The notes below the pieces were generated by a model. It saw only the letters and a list, made by a program, of their open reading frames with translations. It made no database searches and was not told the DNA's origin. DNA of 64,000 nucleotides from Inquilinus sp042743185 (lineage in GTDB: Bacteria; Pseudomonadota; Alphaproteobacteria; DSM-16000; Inquilinaceae). A program made the position numbers and the translations under genes. Of this stretch, positions 26,151 to 35,292 are shown piece by piece (the stretch's first letter is position 1; each line of letters starts with the position of its first letter). The stretch lies in contig NZ_JBHYMS010000039.1 of the NCBI RefSeq assembly GCF_042743185.1, forward strand, positions 10,025 through 74,024. Reading direction: 5' to 3'.

Positions 26151-27041
26151 TCAGCCGAGCTGCGGGCTCTTGATCGCGCTGGCGCCCTCGATATGGATGC
26201 GCAGGAAATCGGCAGCCTCCTGCCGCAACCCCTTCTCCAGCAGGGTCAGGATGTGCAGGTGCTCGCGGCACTGCAGCGGCAGCCGTGCCCGGTCGATGGT
26301 GATGCGATACTCGATCAGCCGCCGCAGCCGGTTCACCCGCCGCACCGACTCGACGAAGAAGTCGTTGCGGGAGCAGCCGACCAGCATCTCGTGGAAGCCG
26401 GAATTGGCGCGAAAGAGATCGTTGCGCGTCGCCCGCTTGTAGCCGCCGTCGAGCAGCCATTGCTGCTCCTCGCGAGCGATGCGGAAGGCCTTCTCGTCGA
26501 TTGCGAAGCCGGGCAGCAGCAAGGCCTGCGACTCGACCGCCGCCCGGAACTGGTAGCCCTGCTCATAGGCGGCGCGCGAGGTCAGGATCGGCCGGAAGGC
26601 CCAGCCGTTGCCGGGCAGGCGCTCGATCCAGCCCTCCTCCGCGATTTTGTTTAGGATTTTGAGAAGGACGCTGCGCGACAATCCGTAGAGCCGCATCAGC
26701 TCGCTTTCGCTGATCCGGTCGGGCAGCTTGCCGGCCAGCCGGTCCTCGGCGATGGCGAAATAGCGCTCGTCCTCCGGCTCATCCTTCCGTAGATCGCCGA
26801 GATCCTCTTCGTGCTCCAGCTCCTGCGCGCCCTTCACCAGAAAGTAGCCGCGGTTGGGTTCGGAGCGGACGATCCCCATCCCTTCGAGCACCCGAAGTGC
26901 GGCGTTCACCGGCGCCCGCGAGACACGGAAGGCGTCGGCCAACGCCTGGCCGGGCAGGTGCTGGTCAGGCTGCAAATTGTGCTCACGAATATGGCCGATG
27001 ATCCGGGCCGTCATCTGGGGCGAGAGGCTGGGCCTGGCCAT
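26151..27041 (-). CDS. GntR-family regulator with two winged-helix domains
   Basis: A 296-residue regulator. Residues 10-70 are the normal GntR winged helix (LADAFRVSRAPVNAALRVLE then GMGIVRSEPNRGYFLV). An acidic linker follows (75-100). Residues 105-152 form a second winged-helix-like unit (ISESELMRLYGLSRSVLLKI, then EEGWIERLPGNGWAFRP). An all-helical FCD-like effector domain fills 158-296. Two DNA-binding units are unusual for GntR proteins. It lies between the leftward MFS-aconitase pair and the rightward lactonase gene, both preceded by the same 15-mer, so it probably represses both until a carboxylic acid binds. Confidence 0.9.
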   Translation of the reverse strand: MARPSLSPQMTARIIGHIREHNLQPDQHLPGQALADAFRVSRAPVNAALRVLEGMGIVRSEPNRGYFLVKGAQELEHEEDLGDLRKDEPEDERYFAIAEDRLAGKLPDRISESELMRLYGLSRSVLLKILNKIAEEGWIERLPGNGWAFRPILTSRAAYEQGYQFRAAVESQALLLPGFAIDEKAFRIAREEQQWLLDGGYKRATRNDLFRANSGFHEMLVGCSRNDFFVESVRRVNRLRRLIEYRITIDRARLPLQCREHLHILTLLEKGLRQEAADFLRIHIEGASAIKSPQLG

Positions 27042-27150
27042 TCCTGCAAACCTCGATCGAACGCCGCCCCGTCAATGGGCAAGGTCTGGCGATGCTTCGC
27101 ACAGCCCCGCCGGCCGGGCAATTGCCAGCATCGGATAATTGTGGTTCTTT

Positions 27151-27165
27151 GATATAAAATTCAAT
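27151..27165. promoter_or_regulatory. GntR operator candidate upstream of the lactonase gene
   Basis: The same GATATAAAATTCAAT as at 26105-26119. Here it forms TTGA-N8-TCAA, an inverted repeat. It lies 8 bases before the lactonase ATG and 110 bases upstream of the regulator's own start. Confidence 0.6.
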
Positions 27166-27173
27166 CCTGAGCG

Positions 27174-28265
27174 ATGCCGAAACCGATGACCGATCCGCAA
27201 TCCTATCTCACCTATGTCGGGGCCCGCACGTCGAGGGAGCGCTATGCCCGCGGCAACGGGCTGAACGTCTACCGCGTCGACGCGGAAACGGGCGCCTGGA
27301 CGCATCTCCAGCTCGTGCCCGACTTGGTGAACCCGTCCTTCCTCGCCTTCGATCGGACACAGCGCTTCCTCTACACGGTCCACGGCGACTCGACCGAGAT
27401 CAGCGCCTTCGCGATCGACCCGGAGACCGGCGAGCTCCGCTTCGTCAACCGGCAGAGCACCGAAGGCAAGAACCCGGTGCATCTGGCGGTCGATCCCACC
27501 AACCGCTTCGTCGTCGTGGCCAACCACGTCACCTCGACAATCGCTCTCCTGCCACGCCACGACGACGGATCGCTCGGCGCCGCCGTCGACCTGGTGACGC
27601 TCGAAGGCAGGATCGGCCCGCACCGGGTCGAGCAGCCCTTCGCCAAGCCGCACCAGGTCGAGTTCGATCCGTCCGGCCGATTCATCGTGGTGCCGGACAA
27701 GGGGCTGGATCGCCTCTTCACCTACCGGATCGATCCGGAGACGGCGAAGCTCCTGCCGGCCGCGCCGCAGGTGAAGGCACGCGAGGGGGCGGGTCCGCGC
27801 CACGTCGCCTTCCACCCGCAGGGCCCTTGGGCCTATGTGATCAACGAGCTCGATTCCACCGTCACCGCCTACCGCTTCGACCGCGGGACGGGCGCGCTGC
27901 AGCCCTTTCAGCTCCTCTCCGCCCTGCCCGACAGCTTCGCCGGCAACAGCCGCGCCTCGGAGATCGCGGTCTCGGCGGACGGCCGCTTCCTCTTCGTCTC
28001 GAACCGCGGCCACGACAGCATCGCGGTCTTTGCCGTCGAGGCGGCGAGCGGTCGGCTCTCGCCCAAGGCCTGGCAGGCCAGCGAAGGGCGGACGCCGCGC
28101 TTCTTCGCCCTCGATCCGGCGCAGCGCTTTCTCCACGTCGCCAACGAGGACAGCGACACGATCGTCACGTTCCGTTTCGATGCGGCCTCCGGAGAGGTCA
28201 GGCCGACCGGGCAGTCCCAGCGCGTCGGCAGTCCTGTCTGCATTGTGTTCAAGCCTGTGGCGTGA
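27174..28265 (+). CDS. 6-phosphogluconolactonase-like beta-propeller lactonase
   Basis: A 363-residue seven-bladed propeller of the lactonase family typified by YbhE/Pgl. The repeated blade motif is visible: FLAFDRTQRFLYTVHG, HLAVDPTNRFVVVANH, VEFDPSGRFIVVPDKG, VAFHPQGPWAYVINEL, IAVSADGRFLFVSNRG, FFALDPAQRFLHVANE. The N-terminal YVGARTS is also typical. No signal peptide is seen, so it is cytosolic. In this cluster it would open the lactone form of the hydroxy-acid that the neighbouring carriers import. The ATG at 27174 is the first; 27186 is the alternative. The 15-mer operator lies just upstream. Confidence 0.87.
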   Translation: MPKPMTDPQSYLTYVGARTSRERYARGNGLNVYRVDAETGAWTHLQLVPDLVNPSFLAFDRTQRFLYTVHGDSTEISAFAIDPETGELRFVNRQSTEGKNPVHLAVDPTNRFVVVANHVTSTIALLPRHDDGSLGAAVDLVTLEGRIGPHRVEQPFAKPHQVEFDPSGRFIVVPDKGLDRLFTYRIDPETAKLLPAAPQVKAREGAGPRHVAFHPQGPWAYVINELDSTVTAYRFDRGTGALQPFQLLSALPDSFAGNSRASEIAVSADGRFLFVSNRGHDSIAVFAVEAASGRLSPKAWQASEGRTPRFFALDPAQRFLHVANEDSDTIVTFRFDAASGEVRPTGQSQRVGSPVCIVFKPVA

Positions 28266-28277
28266 GGCCGTTCAGCG

Positions 28278-29249
28278 TCACGCCGTCTTCGGAAAGCCGT
28301 AGAGCGTCACGGGATTGCCGACGAGGATGCGGTGCCAGATCTCATCCGACCCGGCCCATTCCGCGGCGAGGTCTAAGAGGAGCGCGTCGTCGGGGGTGCC
28401 GTAGGCACCCTTCGACGGATGGGGCCAATCAGACCCCCACAGGACACGCTCCGGCGCCGCCTCGATGTACGCCCGGGCGACCTGGCCGACATCGGAATAG
28501 CTCGGCGGGCCAATCTTCGTGTCCTGGTACAGGCTCGAGATCTTGACCCAGGCCCTGCCCTCTCCGAGCAGCCGGTTGATGACGGCGAAGGCCGGGTGCT
28601 TCATGCCGTCCGGCTGAGGGATCCGCCCGAGATGGTCGAAGACGACGGGCACGGGCAGGCGCCCGAACAGCGTCGCGTTCTCGGCGATGCCATCTGCCGC
28701 CATGTGAACCTGGACATGCCATCCGAAATCGGCGATGCGCCGGGCCAGCGGCTCGATCATTTCGACTGTGGTCGCGCCGGCCCGCGCGATGTTGAAGCGG
28801 ATGCCGCGAACGCCGCGGTCGTTCAGCCGCTTCAGCTCGGCGTCGGTGACAGAGGTGTCGACCACGGCGACCCCGCGCACCGTGTCGCCGAGCTGGGCCA
28901 TGGCGTCGAGCGTGCAGGAATTGTCGGTGCCATAGGTGGACGGCGTCACGATAATGCCGCGCTCGACACCCAGTCGCTGCCGCAGCCGCAGATACTCGGA
29001 GGCCAAGGCATCCGGCGGCTTGAGGCTGGCATTCGGGGCCGCCGAGAAGCGCGCGTTGTAGATGTGGAAATGGCAATCGCAGGCGTGGGCCGGCGCCTTG
29101 TGCTTCGGATGCTCCGTGCCGGCCGTGTAGGGGATCGGCTCCTCTCCGGCGGCAGCCTGTACGGAGAGAGCACTGGAGAAAACGAGGCCCGCCGCGGTCC
29201 CCTGAAGCAATCCCCGGCGGCTGATCCAAGAGGCGCCGATCCTGGCCAT
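28278..29249 (-). CDS. Tat-exported amidohydrolase / lactone hydrolase
   Basis: A 323-residue amidohydrolase-2 family protein related to 2-pyrone-4,6-dicarboxylate hydrolase and sugar-lactone hydrolases. The N-terminus has a twin-Arg export signal (SRRGLLQGTAAGLVFSSALS), so it probably acts in the periplasm. The metal-binding start is CDCHFHIY; later motifs are IVTPSTYGTDN, GIRFNIARAG, VVFDHLGRIPQPDG and LWGSDWPHPS. The ATG at 29249 has GGAGG eight bases upstream. It is the last gene of the leftward operon and converges on the cytosolic lactonase gene. The two hydrolases could act on the same lactone on opposite sides of the membrane. Confidence 0.87.
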   Translation of the reverse strand: MARIGASWISRRGLLQGTAAGLVFSSALSVQAAAGEEPIPYTAGTEHPKHKAPAHACDCHFHIYNARFSAAPNASLKPPDALASEYLRLRQRLGVERGIIVTPSTYGTDNSCTLDAMAQLGDTVRGVAVVDTSVTDAELKRLNDRGVRGIRFNIARAGATTVEMIEPLARRIADFGWHVQVHMAADGIAENATLFGRLPVPVVFDHLGRIPQPDGMKHPAFAVINRLLGEGRAWVKISSLYQDTKIGPPSYSDVGQVARAYIEAAPERVLWGSDWPHPSKGAYGTPDDALLLDLAAEWAGSDEIWHRILVGNPVTLYGFPKTA

Positions 29250-29301
29250 GGTGATGTCCTCCATGCGTTTCGGATGGTTTATTGGTCGATCCCGCAGAGG
29301 C

Positions 29302-29775
29302 TCAGACGAGCTTCTCGGCCGAGACGAGGACGCCGTCGGAATCGCAATAAGCGTGGTCCCCCGGCCGGAACTCGACCTCGCCGAAGCTGACCGGCACGTC
29401 CCGCCTGCCGACGCCGTCCTTGGTGCTCTTCTTCGGGGATGTCCCGAGACAGAAGACGCCGACGTCCATGACATCGATCTCGGCGGAATCGCGGATCGCC
29501 CCGTTGATGACGATCCCGGACCAGCCGCTGGATTGAAGAATCGCGGCGATCTGATCCCCGAGCAGCGCCAATCGTGTGGAGGCGCCGCCGTCCACGACCA
29601 TCACCCGGCCGTCGCCCGGCTCCTGCAGCATGGACTTGAGAAGCGCGTTGTCCTCGAAGCACTTGACCGTCGCGATCGGTCCCCAGAACGAGCGCCTGCG
29701 CCCGAACATCCGGAACGGCAGGTGGCAGAAGCGGACCTGTCCGTCATGCGCGTCGACGAGGTCGGCTGTTTTCAT
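29302..29775 (-). CDS. RraA-like protein (possible oxo-acid aldolase)
   Basis: A 157-residue member of the RraA family. The core is GRVMVVDGGASTRLALLGDQ followed by GWSGIVINGAIRD; the Arg-Asp pair is the metal/substrate site in the aldolase branch (4-hydroxy-4-methyl-2-oxoglutarate/oxaloacetate aldolase). The C-terminal FRPGDHAYCDSDGVLV is also typical. The catalytic branch cleaves 4-hydroxy-2-oxo acids; another branch binds RNase E. Given the catabolic operon, the enzymatic role is more likely. It lies 21 bases after otnC and 52 bases before the amidohydrolase gene. Confidence 0.85.
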   Translation of the reverse strand: MKTADLVDAHDGQVRFCHLPFRMFGRRRSFWGPIATVKCFEDNALLKSMLQEPGDGRVMVVDGGASTRLALLGDQIAAILQSSGWSGIVINGAIRDSAEIDVMDVGVFCLGTSPKKSTKDGVGRRDVPVSFGEVEFRPGDHAYCDSDGVLVSAEKLV

Positions 29776-29796
29776 GATCGATTCCTTCAGGTGATC

Positions 29797-30432
29797 TCAG
29801 GAGCCGCCGAACACACGGGTGAGTTCGTTGACCTGATCGACGGAAAGCATGCGGGTGGGCAGCCCCCGTAGCGAGACGAGGAGCTTGGCCGTCTCCTCCA
29901 ACTCTTCCGCGGCGTAGACCGCGGCGTGGAGATCCCTGGCCGAAACGACCGGCCCGTGATTGGCAAGGAGGACGGCGGCATAGCGTCCCTCCAGAGCGCG
30001 GATGAGATCTCCGGCCCGAGGATCGCCGGGGCGTGCATACGGCACCAGCCGCACCTTTCCTACGCGCATCACGACATAGGGTGTCAGTGGCGGGATGCAG
30101 TCCTCCGGGTCGGTGTCGGCAAGACACGACAGCGCCGTCGCGAAGGTGGAGTGGAGATGGACGACAGCGCCGGTCTCGGGCCGCGTCTTGTAGAAGGCGC
30201 GGTGCAGGAAGATCTCCTTGGATGGCGCATCACCGAAGATATGCCGACCATCCCGATCGAGCTTCGAGATCCGAGCGGGATCGAGGAAACCAAGGCAGGA
30301 ATTGGTCGGGGTGATCAGCAAACCATCGTCCACCGCCGCGCTGATGTTCCCGGCCGAGCCGACCGAAAAGCCGCGCTCGAACAGCGAGCGAGACAGACGC
30401 GCAATATCGTCCCGAAGCCGCGTCTCTGTCAT
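29797..30432 (-). CDS. otnC: 3-oxo-tetronate 4-phosphate decarboxylase (OtnC), class II aldolase fold
   Basis: A 211-residue class II aldolase/adducin protein: SVGSAGNISAAVDDG, the PTNSCLGFL loop, and the zinc-site HLHSTF (two His) with a third near LLANHGPVV. In the four-carbon acid-sugar pathway, OtnC decarboxylates 3-oxo-tetronate 4-phosphate to dihydroxyacetone phosphate. The partner kinase OtnK is encoded directly upstream and overlaps it by four bases (ATGA), which strongly supports the assignment. Without that neighbour it could be read as an L-fuculose-phosphate aldolase. Confidence 0.87.
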   Translation of the reverse strand: MTETRLRDDIARLSRSLFERGFSVGSAGNISAAVDDGLLITPTNSCLGFLDPARISKLDRDGRHIFGDAPSKEIFLHRAFYKTRPETGAVVHLHSTFATALSCLADTDPEDCIPPLTPYVVMRVGKVRLVPYARPGDPRAGDLIRALEGRYAAVLLANHGPVVSARDLHAAVYAAEELEETAKLLVSLRGLPTRMLSVDQVNELTRVFGGS

Positions 30433-31703
30433 GCGTCCCCCGCAAGCGTGCGCAGCGCCTTCGCGAAGAAATCGGGCGCGCCGAAATTCCCGGATTTGAG
30501 CGCGAGCGCCAGAGGCTCCGGTCCCTCGCTCACCAGCACCGGCACGCCGGGATCGATCTCCGGCCCGATGGTCAGCGCGTCGAGGCCGAGGGCGGAGACC
30601 ACGGCGCCCGAGGTCTCACCGCCGGCCACCACGAGTCGACGGATGCCGCCGGCGACCAGCGCCCGGGCCGTTTCCGCGAACAGGCCATCGAGCGCGGCGG
30701 CCACCCGCTCGCGGCCGTGCCGGCGCTGCACCGCGGCTACCTCTTCCGGCGACCCGGAAGAGGCGACGAGCGGGGCTTCGCCCCGATGCGCGAAGATGAA
30801 CCCCGCCAGGTCGGCGGCCGTGATGCTGCCTTCCAGGACTCGGTCAGGCACGATGGTCAGCATGGGATGGGTCCGAGAGTGGACCTCGATCTGCTGCCGG
30901 GTGGCACCCGAGCAGCTGCCGGCCAGAAGCGCTTCCGGACCCGAAATGCCGGCGAAGGACGCCGCGCCGCCCGAGGCCAAGCCCTGATCCAGGAAATTCG
31001 CCGGCAGCCCGAGGGCGATGCCCGATCCGCCGGTGAGAAGCAGCGCATCACGGCAGGCACGGCCGATCGTGACCAGATCCTCGTCGGTCAGGGCGTCGAC
31101 GATGACCAGCCCCTCTCCCCGAGCAGCGGCCTGGGCGAGCGCCGCCCGCAACGCATCCGCGCCGCTCCTGACAGTCGACCAGGGCACGAAGCCGACCGCG
31201 CCGGCGCATTGACGCTGCAGCCAGCACCGGAGGTCCGGATCCGTCATCGGGTTGAGCGGATGGTTTTCGAGCCCGGATTCGTTGAGCAGCCGGTCGCCGA
31301 CGAAGAGGTGGCCCTGATAGACGGTCCGGCCGACGGTCGGGAAAGCCGGGCAGGCGACGACGCCCTTGGCTCCGAGCGCATGGGCCAGCGCCTCGCCCAC
31401 CGGGCCGATATTGCCGGCCGGGGTGGAATCGAAGGTCGAGCAGTATTTGAACAGGATCTGCCGGCAGCCCTGCCCCTTCAGCCAGGCGAGCGCCTGCAGC
31501 GACAGGGCGACCGCCTCCGCGGCCGGGATGGACCGGCTCTTCAGGGAAATCACCCCGGCCTCGACGGCCTCCAGTGCCGGGCGGTCCGGCACGCCGAGAT
31601 ACTGCGTGGTGCGCAGCCCGCCCTGCCCCGGCAGCCCCTTCGCCAGCGTATTGGCGATGTCACTCGCCCCCGTGAAGTCGTCGGCGATCACGCCCAGAAG
31701 CAT
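30429..31703 (-). CDS. otnK: 3-oxo-tetronate kinase (OtnK, DUF1537 family)
   Basis: A 424-residue DUF1537-type sugar-acid kinase. The N-terminus has GVIADDFTGASDIANTLA, with the Asp pair binding substrate, then YCSTFDSTPAGNIGP. The C-terminal nucleotide-binding half has VAGGETSGAVVSALGL near residue 355. Family members phosphorylate 3-oxo-tetronate, threonate or erythronate at the 4-hydroxyl in the cytosol. The ATGA overlap with otnC and a matching role point to OtnK. GAGAGG precedes the start. Confidence 0.9.
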   Translation of the reverse strand: MLLGVIADDFTGASDIANTLAKGLPGQGGLRTTQYLGVPDRPALEAVEAGVISLKSRSIPAAEAVALSLQALAWLKGQGCRQILFKYCSTFDSTPAGNIGPVGEALAHALGAKGVVACPAFPTVGRTVYQGHLFVGDRLLNESGLENHPLNPMTDPDLRCWLQRQCAGAVGFVPWSTVRSGADALRAALAQAAARGEGLVIVDALTDEDLVTIGRACRDALLLTGGSGIALGLPANFLDQGLASGGAASFAGISGPEALLAGSCSGATRQQIEVHSRTHPMLTIVPDRVLEGSITAADLAGFIFAHRGEAPLVASSGSPEEVAAVQRRHGRERVAAALDGLFAETARALVAGGIRRLVVAGGETSGAVVSALGLDALTIGPEIDPGVPVLVSEGPEPLALALKSGNFGAPDFFAKALRTLAGDA

Positions 31704-31716
31704 CGATTGGGTCCTC

Positions 31717-32382
31717 TCAGGATCCGGTGATTAGCCGGCGCAGCTTGGCCACGGCGGCGTCGGGGCTGGTCAGGACAGGGATGTCGATGACGCGGCGAAC
31801 CGCATCGGCCGCCCGGGCCGTCGAAAAATGCGCCAGCACGATCGTGTCGAAACCGACGAGTCCGCAGGCCGCCTCAGCGACGAGCCGGTTGTGGGTGTCG
31901 GCGTCGCCGGCTCTCAGCGCCGTCATTGCGGCTTCTGCGACGATACTGGTCAGCGTGGCATTGGCTCCGAGGCGCTGCGCCTCCTCCGCGAACTCGGCCT
32001 CCATGCTGGCCCGGGCCGGCGGAAAGGTGACGATCATCGCCGCGTTCTGCCCCTTCCCGATCGCCGCCTCGAACATCGCCTCATTCGGCTTCAGCACCGG
32101 GACATCCAGCAGGCTTGCGGCCGTTTCGATTGCGCTGCCGAACGCGGAGCAGGTGAACAGAACCCCGTCGGAGCCGATCCTCCGGGCGTAGCTTGCAAGC
32201 TCGACGATCCTCTCCGTGAGCGTCGGCGAGATCTCTTCGGCCTCGGCGCGGTCGGGGGTCAGACTGTCATCGAGAATGTTCACCGGTCGAGCCTCCGGCC
32301 AGCCGGCGGCGAGGGCATCGCGGATCGGATCCACCGCCACCGGGGTGGCATGGATGAGAGCGATGCGGGGATGCGCCGGCAT
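31717..32382 (-). CDS. Asp/Glu racemase-superfamily protein
   Basis: A 221-residue protein of the Asp/Glu/hydantoin racemase fold. The first catalytic Cys lies in GVLFTCSAFGSAIE. The position of the second Cys is less clear: EAACGLVGFDTIVLAHFS has Cys but not in the classical place. N-terminal RIALIHATPVAVDPI and the VLTSPDAAV end match the superfamily. It may racemise or isomerise a hydroxy- or amino-dicarboxylate, as do the maleate isomerase and hydantoin racemase branches. It lies four bases after the ABC ATPase gene and 13 bases before otnK. The substrate is not known. Confidence 0.82.
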   Translation of the reverse strand: MPAHPRIALIHATPVAVDPIRDALAAGWPEARPVNILDDSLTPDRAEAEEISPTLTERIVELASYARRIGSDGVLFTCSAFGSAIETAASLLDVPVLKPNEAMFEAAIGKGQNAAMIVTFPPARASMEAEFAEEAQRLGANATLTSIVAEAAMTALRAGDADTHNRLVAEAACGLVGFDTIVLAHFSTARAADAVRRVIDIPVLTSPDAAVAKLRRLITGS

Positions 32383-32386
32383 CGCG

Positions 32387-33466
32387 TCACCCCTGCGGAT
32401 TGCCGGGGAACACCCACACGCTCTCCGGCGGGAACTCGCACCAGACCGCCCCCGGGGGCAGCGGCTTGGTTCCGTGCGCCTTCGCGCTGAAATCGCCGCG
32501 GCGGATCCGGTACTCCCAGCGGTCGCCCAGATAGAGGCTGTCGTCCAGCTTCATCTCGATGCGGTTGGGACCGGGCGCGTCCGAAACCGAGATGCGTTCG
32601 ACCCGGATCACCGCCTGGGCTGCCGCGGCCTGGGCGAGCCCCTGGCGGTCCTTCACGACGCCTTCCAGCGACCAGCCCTCGCCCCCGATCACCGCCCGAT
32701 CTCCAGCCAGCTGTGCGAGCGTGCCGCGGGCGACGTTGTTCGCACCTAGGAAGTCCGCCGCGTAGAAGCTGTTGGGGTTCGAGTAGATCTCGCGGGGGCT
32801 GCCCTCCTGCACGATCCGCCCGTCCTTGAGCAGCAGGATGTGATCGGCCGCGGCCAGCGCCTCAGTCTGATCGTGGGTCACGAGAATGGCGCAGATCTCG
32901 AGGTCGAGGATGAGCTTGCGGATCCAGTACCGCGCCTCTTCGCGCAGCTTGGCGTCGAGGTTCGACAGCGGCTCATCCAGCAACAGCACGCGCGGCTCAT
33001 AGACCAAGGCCCGGCAGATGGCGACGCGCTGCTGCTGGCCGCCGGAGAGCTGGTCGGGATAACGGTCGGCCAGGTGGCCGAGCCCCATCCGATCGAGGAT
33101 CGTCTGGACCTTCGCTCCCGCCTCCGCGGAGCCGACACCCCGTAGCTTCAGCCCGTACCCGACATTCTCCTTGACGGTGCGGTGCGGCCACAAGGCGTAG
33201 GACTGGAAGACGAGGCCGATGTTGCGCTGTTCGGGCGCCAGGGCCGTCTTCCGCTCGCTGTCGAGGGCGACCTTGTCGCCGATCTTGATGTAGCCGATCT
33301 CGGGCTGCTCCAGCCCGGCGACGCAGCGCAGGAGCGTGGTCTTGCCACTGCCCGAGGCGCCCAGCAGGGCCACGATCGCGCCCTTCTTCGCCGTGAACGA
33401 CGCGCCCTTGAGGATCTGAAGCCCGCCCAGCCATTTCTGGACGTTGTTGACGACGAGTTCAGTCAT
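32387..33466 (-). CDS. ABC transporter ATP-binding protein (Fbp/spermidine type)
   Basis: A 359-residue ABC ATPase with Walker A GASGSGKTTLLRC, Q-loop FQSYALWPH, signature LSGGQQQRVAICRAL, Walker B VLLLDEPLSNLD and the H-loop ILVTHDQTEA. Residues 250-359 are a TOBE regulatory domain. It energises uptake through the fused permease encoded just upstream; the two frames overlap by eight bases. This subfamily imports ferric iron, spermidine or phosphonates, but the catabolic context suggests an organic anion or its metal complex. Confidence 0.93.
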   Translation of the reverse strand: MTELVVNNVQKWLGGLQILKGASFTAKKGAIVALLGASGSGKTTLLRCVAGLEQPEIGYIKIGDKVALDSERKTALAPEQRNIGLVFQSYALWPHRTVKENVGYGLKLRGVGSAEAGAKVQTILDRMGLGHLADRYPDQLSGGQQQRVAICRALVYEPRVLLLDEPLSNLDAKLREEARYWIRKLILDLEICAILVTHDQTEALAAADHILLLKDGRIVQEGSPREIYSNPNSFYAADFLGANNVARGTLAQLAGDRAVIGGEGWSLEGVVKDRQGLAQAAAAQAVIRVERISVSDAPGPNRIEMKLDDSLYLGDRWEYRIRRGDFSAKAHGTKPLPPGAVWCEFPPESVWVFPGNPQG

Positions 33467-35222
33467 GGACCTTGGCTCCCAGGCGCAGCGCGAGGGTGAG
33501 ACCGCCCGCGGTCAGGACGATGCTGATGAAGGCGAGTGCGGCGATGGTGTCCATGGCGCCGGTCTGCAGCAGCGACACCATGAGCGAGCCGATCACCTCG
33601 GTACCGGCGCTCATCAGATAGACGCCGGTGGCGTATTCGCGCAGGAAGATGATCATGATCAGCGCCCAGGCCCCGACGAGGCCGGGTCGCACAATCGGGA
33701 TGACGATGTCGCGCCAGGTGCGCCCGATGGTGGCGCCGGTCGTCCGCGCCGCCTCCTCCAGCTCCGGCCCGACCTGGATCAGGGTGCCCTGGAGCAGGCG
33801 CAGCCCGTAGGAGAGGCCGACCACGACATAGGCGACGAACAGGCTGACCAGCGTCGGGCGGAGCGGCGTGAGCAGCGGCACGAACAGGAAGACCCAGAAG
33901 AAGGCGAGGCCGATGACGAGCCCCGGCAGTGCCCGCGGCAGCAGCACCATGTAGTCGAGAACCGTATTCGACAGGCCGGGGTTGCGATGCCCCGCGAGGC
34001 CGACGAGCAGGTAGATCACGACCGCGACCGCCCCGCCCACGACCGAGAGCGCGATGGTGTTGAGGATGCCGCGGAGCAGGCTGGGCACGGAGAGCAGATT
34101 GTGGAAATTCGCCAGGGTAAAGTGGTCGAGCAGATCGACCCCCTGCCCCCAAGCGTCAACGAAGGCCCTGAGCGCAATGCCGCCGACCGGCAGAACCACC
34201 GAGACGAAGAGCCAAAGCGCGATCAGGGACAGCGCGACGGCCTGGCCCCCGCGCCCGAGCTTCAGCGGCGTCGAGCGGCCGCCCTTGCCGCCAAGAGCCG
34301 CGTAGCGGCGGCTGTGGCGCAGGATGCGCCGCTGGAAATAGACCAGCGGCAGGGTGACCAGCACCAGCACCATCGCCACGACGGCCATGAGCTGGTAGGT
34401 CGGCACCCCGAACAGCGTGGTCAGCTTGTAGATGTAGGTCGTCAGCACCGTGATCCCGTTCGGATCACCGAGCACTAGTGGAATGCCGAAGGTCTCGAAT
34501 CCGAGCAGCAGGTTGAGGGCGGCGCTGAAGATCAGCGCGGGCAGCACCATCGGCAAGGTGACGTCGACCGAGACGCGCCAGATGTTGGCGCCGGTGGTCC
34601 GGGCGGCCTCCTCCAAGTCGGACGGCAGGTTGCGCATCGCCGAGGAGACGTAGAGATAGACATGCGGCACATGGCTGAGGCCGGCGATGATGATCAGTCC
34701 GCCCAGCGAATAGAGGTTCCACGGCACGAAGCCGAAGGTGTCGCGGAAAAAGATCGAGACGAAGCCCGAGGGGCCGACCGAGACGGTGTAGCCGAACGCC
34801 AGCACGATCGAGGAAATGAACATCGGCATCAGAACCAAGATTTCGAGCAGCTTCCGGGCCCTGATGTCGGTGCGGGTGAGCAGGAACGCGAGCATCCCCC
34901 CGAGCGGGACCGCGACGGCGACCATGCCGAGCGCGAAGACGACCGTCGTCCAGAGCGCCTGATAGAAGGACGGATCAGTCAGGACGTAGCGATATGCGTC
35001 GAGGCCGAGCTTGGCCCGCGGGCTGAAGAACGGGGCGTCGAGGAAGCTCTGATAGACAATCAACCCGACCGGCGCGAGGACAGCCACCGCCAGCGCCGCG
35101 ATGGCTCCGATCCGGAAGGGGGCTGCATCGAGCCTCCGCCGGAGGCGGGGGGCCGGCCGGGCGGCGGGTCCCGCCCAGGCCTCGTTTGCGATCAGCGCGG
35201 CTTTTTCGATGTGCGTTGCCAT
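33459..35222 (-). CDS. ABC transporter permease, fused two-domain (Fbp type)
   Basis: A 587-residue inner-membrane protein with two binding-protein-dependent transport domains in tandem. Each carries the cytoplasmic EAA loop: LEEAARTTGANIWRVSVDVT near residue 220 and LEEAARTTGATIGRTWRDIV near 500. About 12 helices are predicted. Such fused permeases occur in ferric (FbpB/AfuB) and related importers. The ATG at 35222 is chosen; a GTG three codons earlier is possible. It lies between the binding-protein gene (71-base gap) and the ATPase gene (overlap). Confidence 0.92.
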   Translation of the reverse strand: MATHIEKAALIANEAWAGPAARPAPRLRRRLDAAPFRIGAIAALAVAVLAPVGLIVYQSFLDAPFFSPRAKLGLDAYRYVLTDPSFYQALWTTVVFALGMVAVAVPLGGMLAFLLTRTDIRARKLLEILVLMPMFISSIVLAFGYTVSVGPSGFVSIFFRDTFGFVPWNLYSLGGLIIIAGLSHVPHVYLYVSSAMRNLPSDLEEAARTTGANIWRVSVDVTLPMVLPALIFSAALNLLLGFETFGIPLVLGDPNGITVLTTYIYKLTTLFGVPTYQLMAVVAMVLVLVTLPLVYFQRRILRHSRRYAALGGKGGRSTPLKLGRGGQAVALSLIALWLFVSVVLPVGGIALRAFVDAWGQGVDLLDHFTLANFHNLLSVPSLLRGILNTIALSVVGGAVAVVIYLLVGLAGHRNPGLSNTVLDYMVLLPRALPGLVIGLAFFWVFLFVPLLTPLRPTLVSLFVAYVVVGLSYGLRLLQGTLIQVGPELEEAARTTGATIGRTWRDIVIPIVRPGLVGAWALIMIIFLREYATGVYLMSAGTEVIGSLMVSLLQTGAMDTIAALAFISIVLTAGGLTLALRLGAKVHD

Positions 35223-35292
35223 GGTCACCACGATCGAGAGGGTGGAGTGCGCTGCACATCGGTCGATGCGCAGCTCCGTCCGTTCGAGGCCG

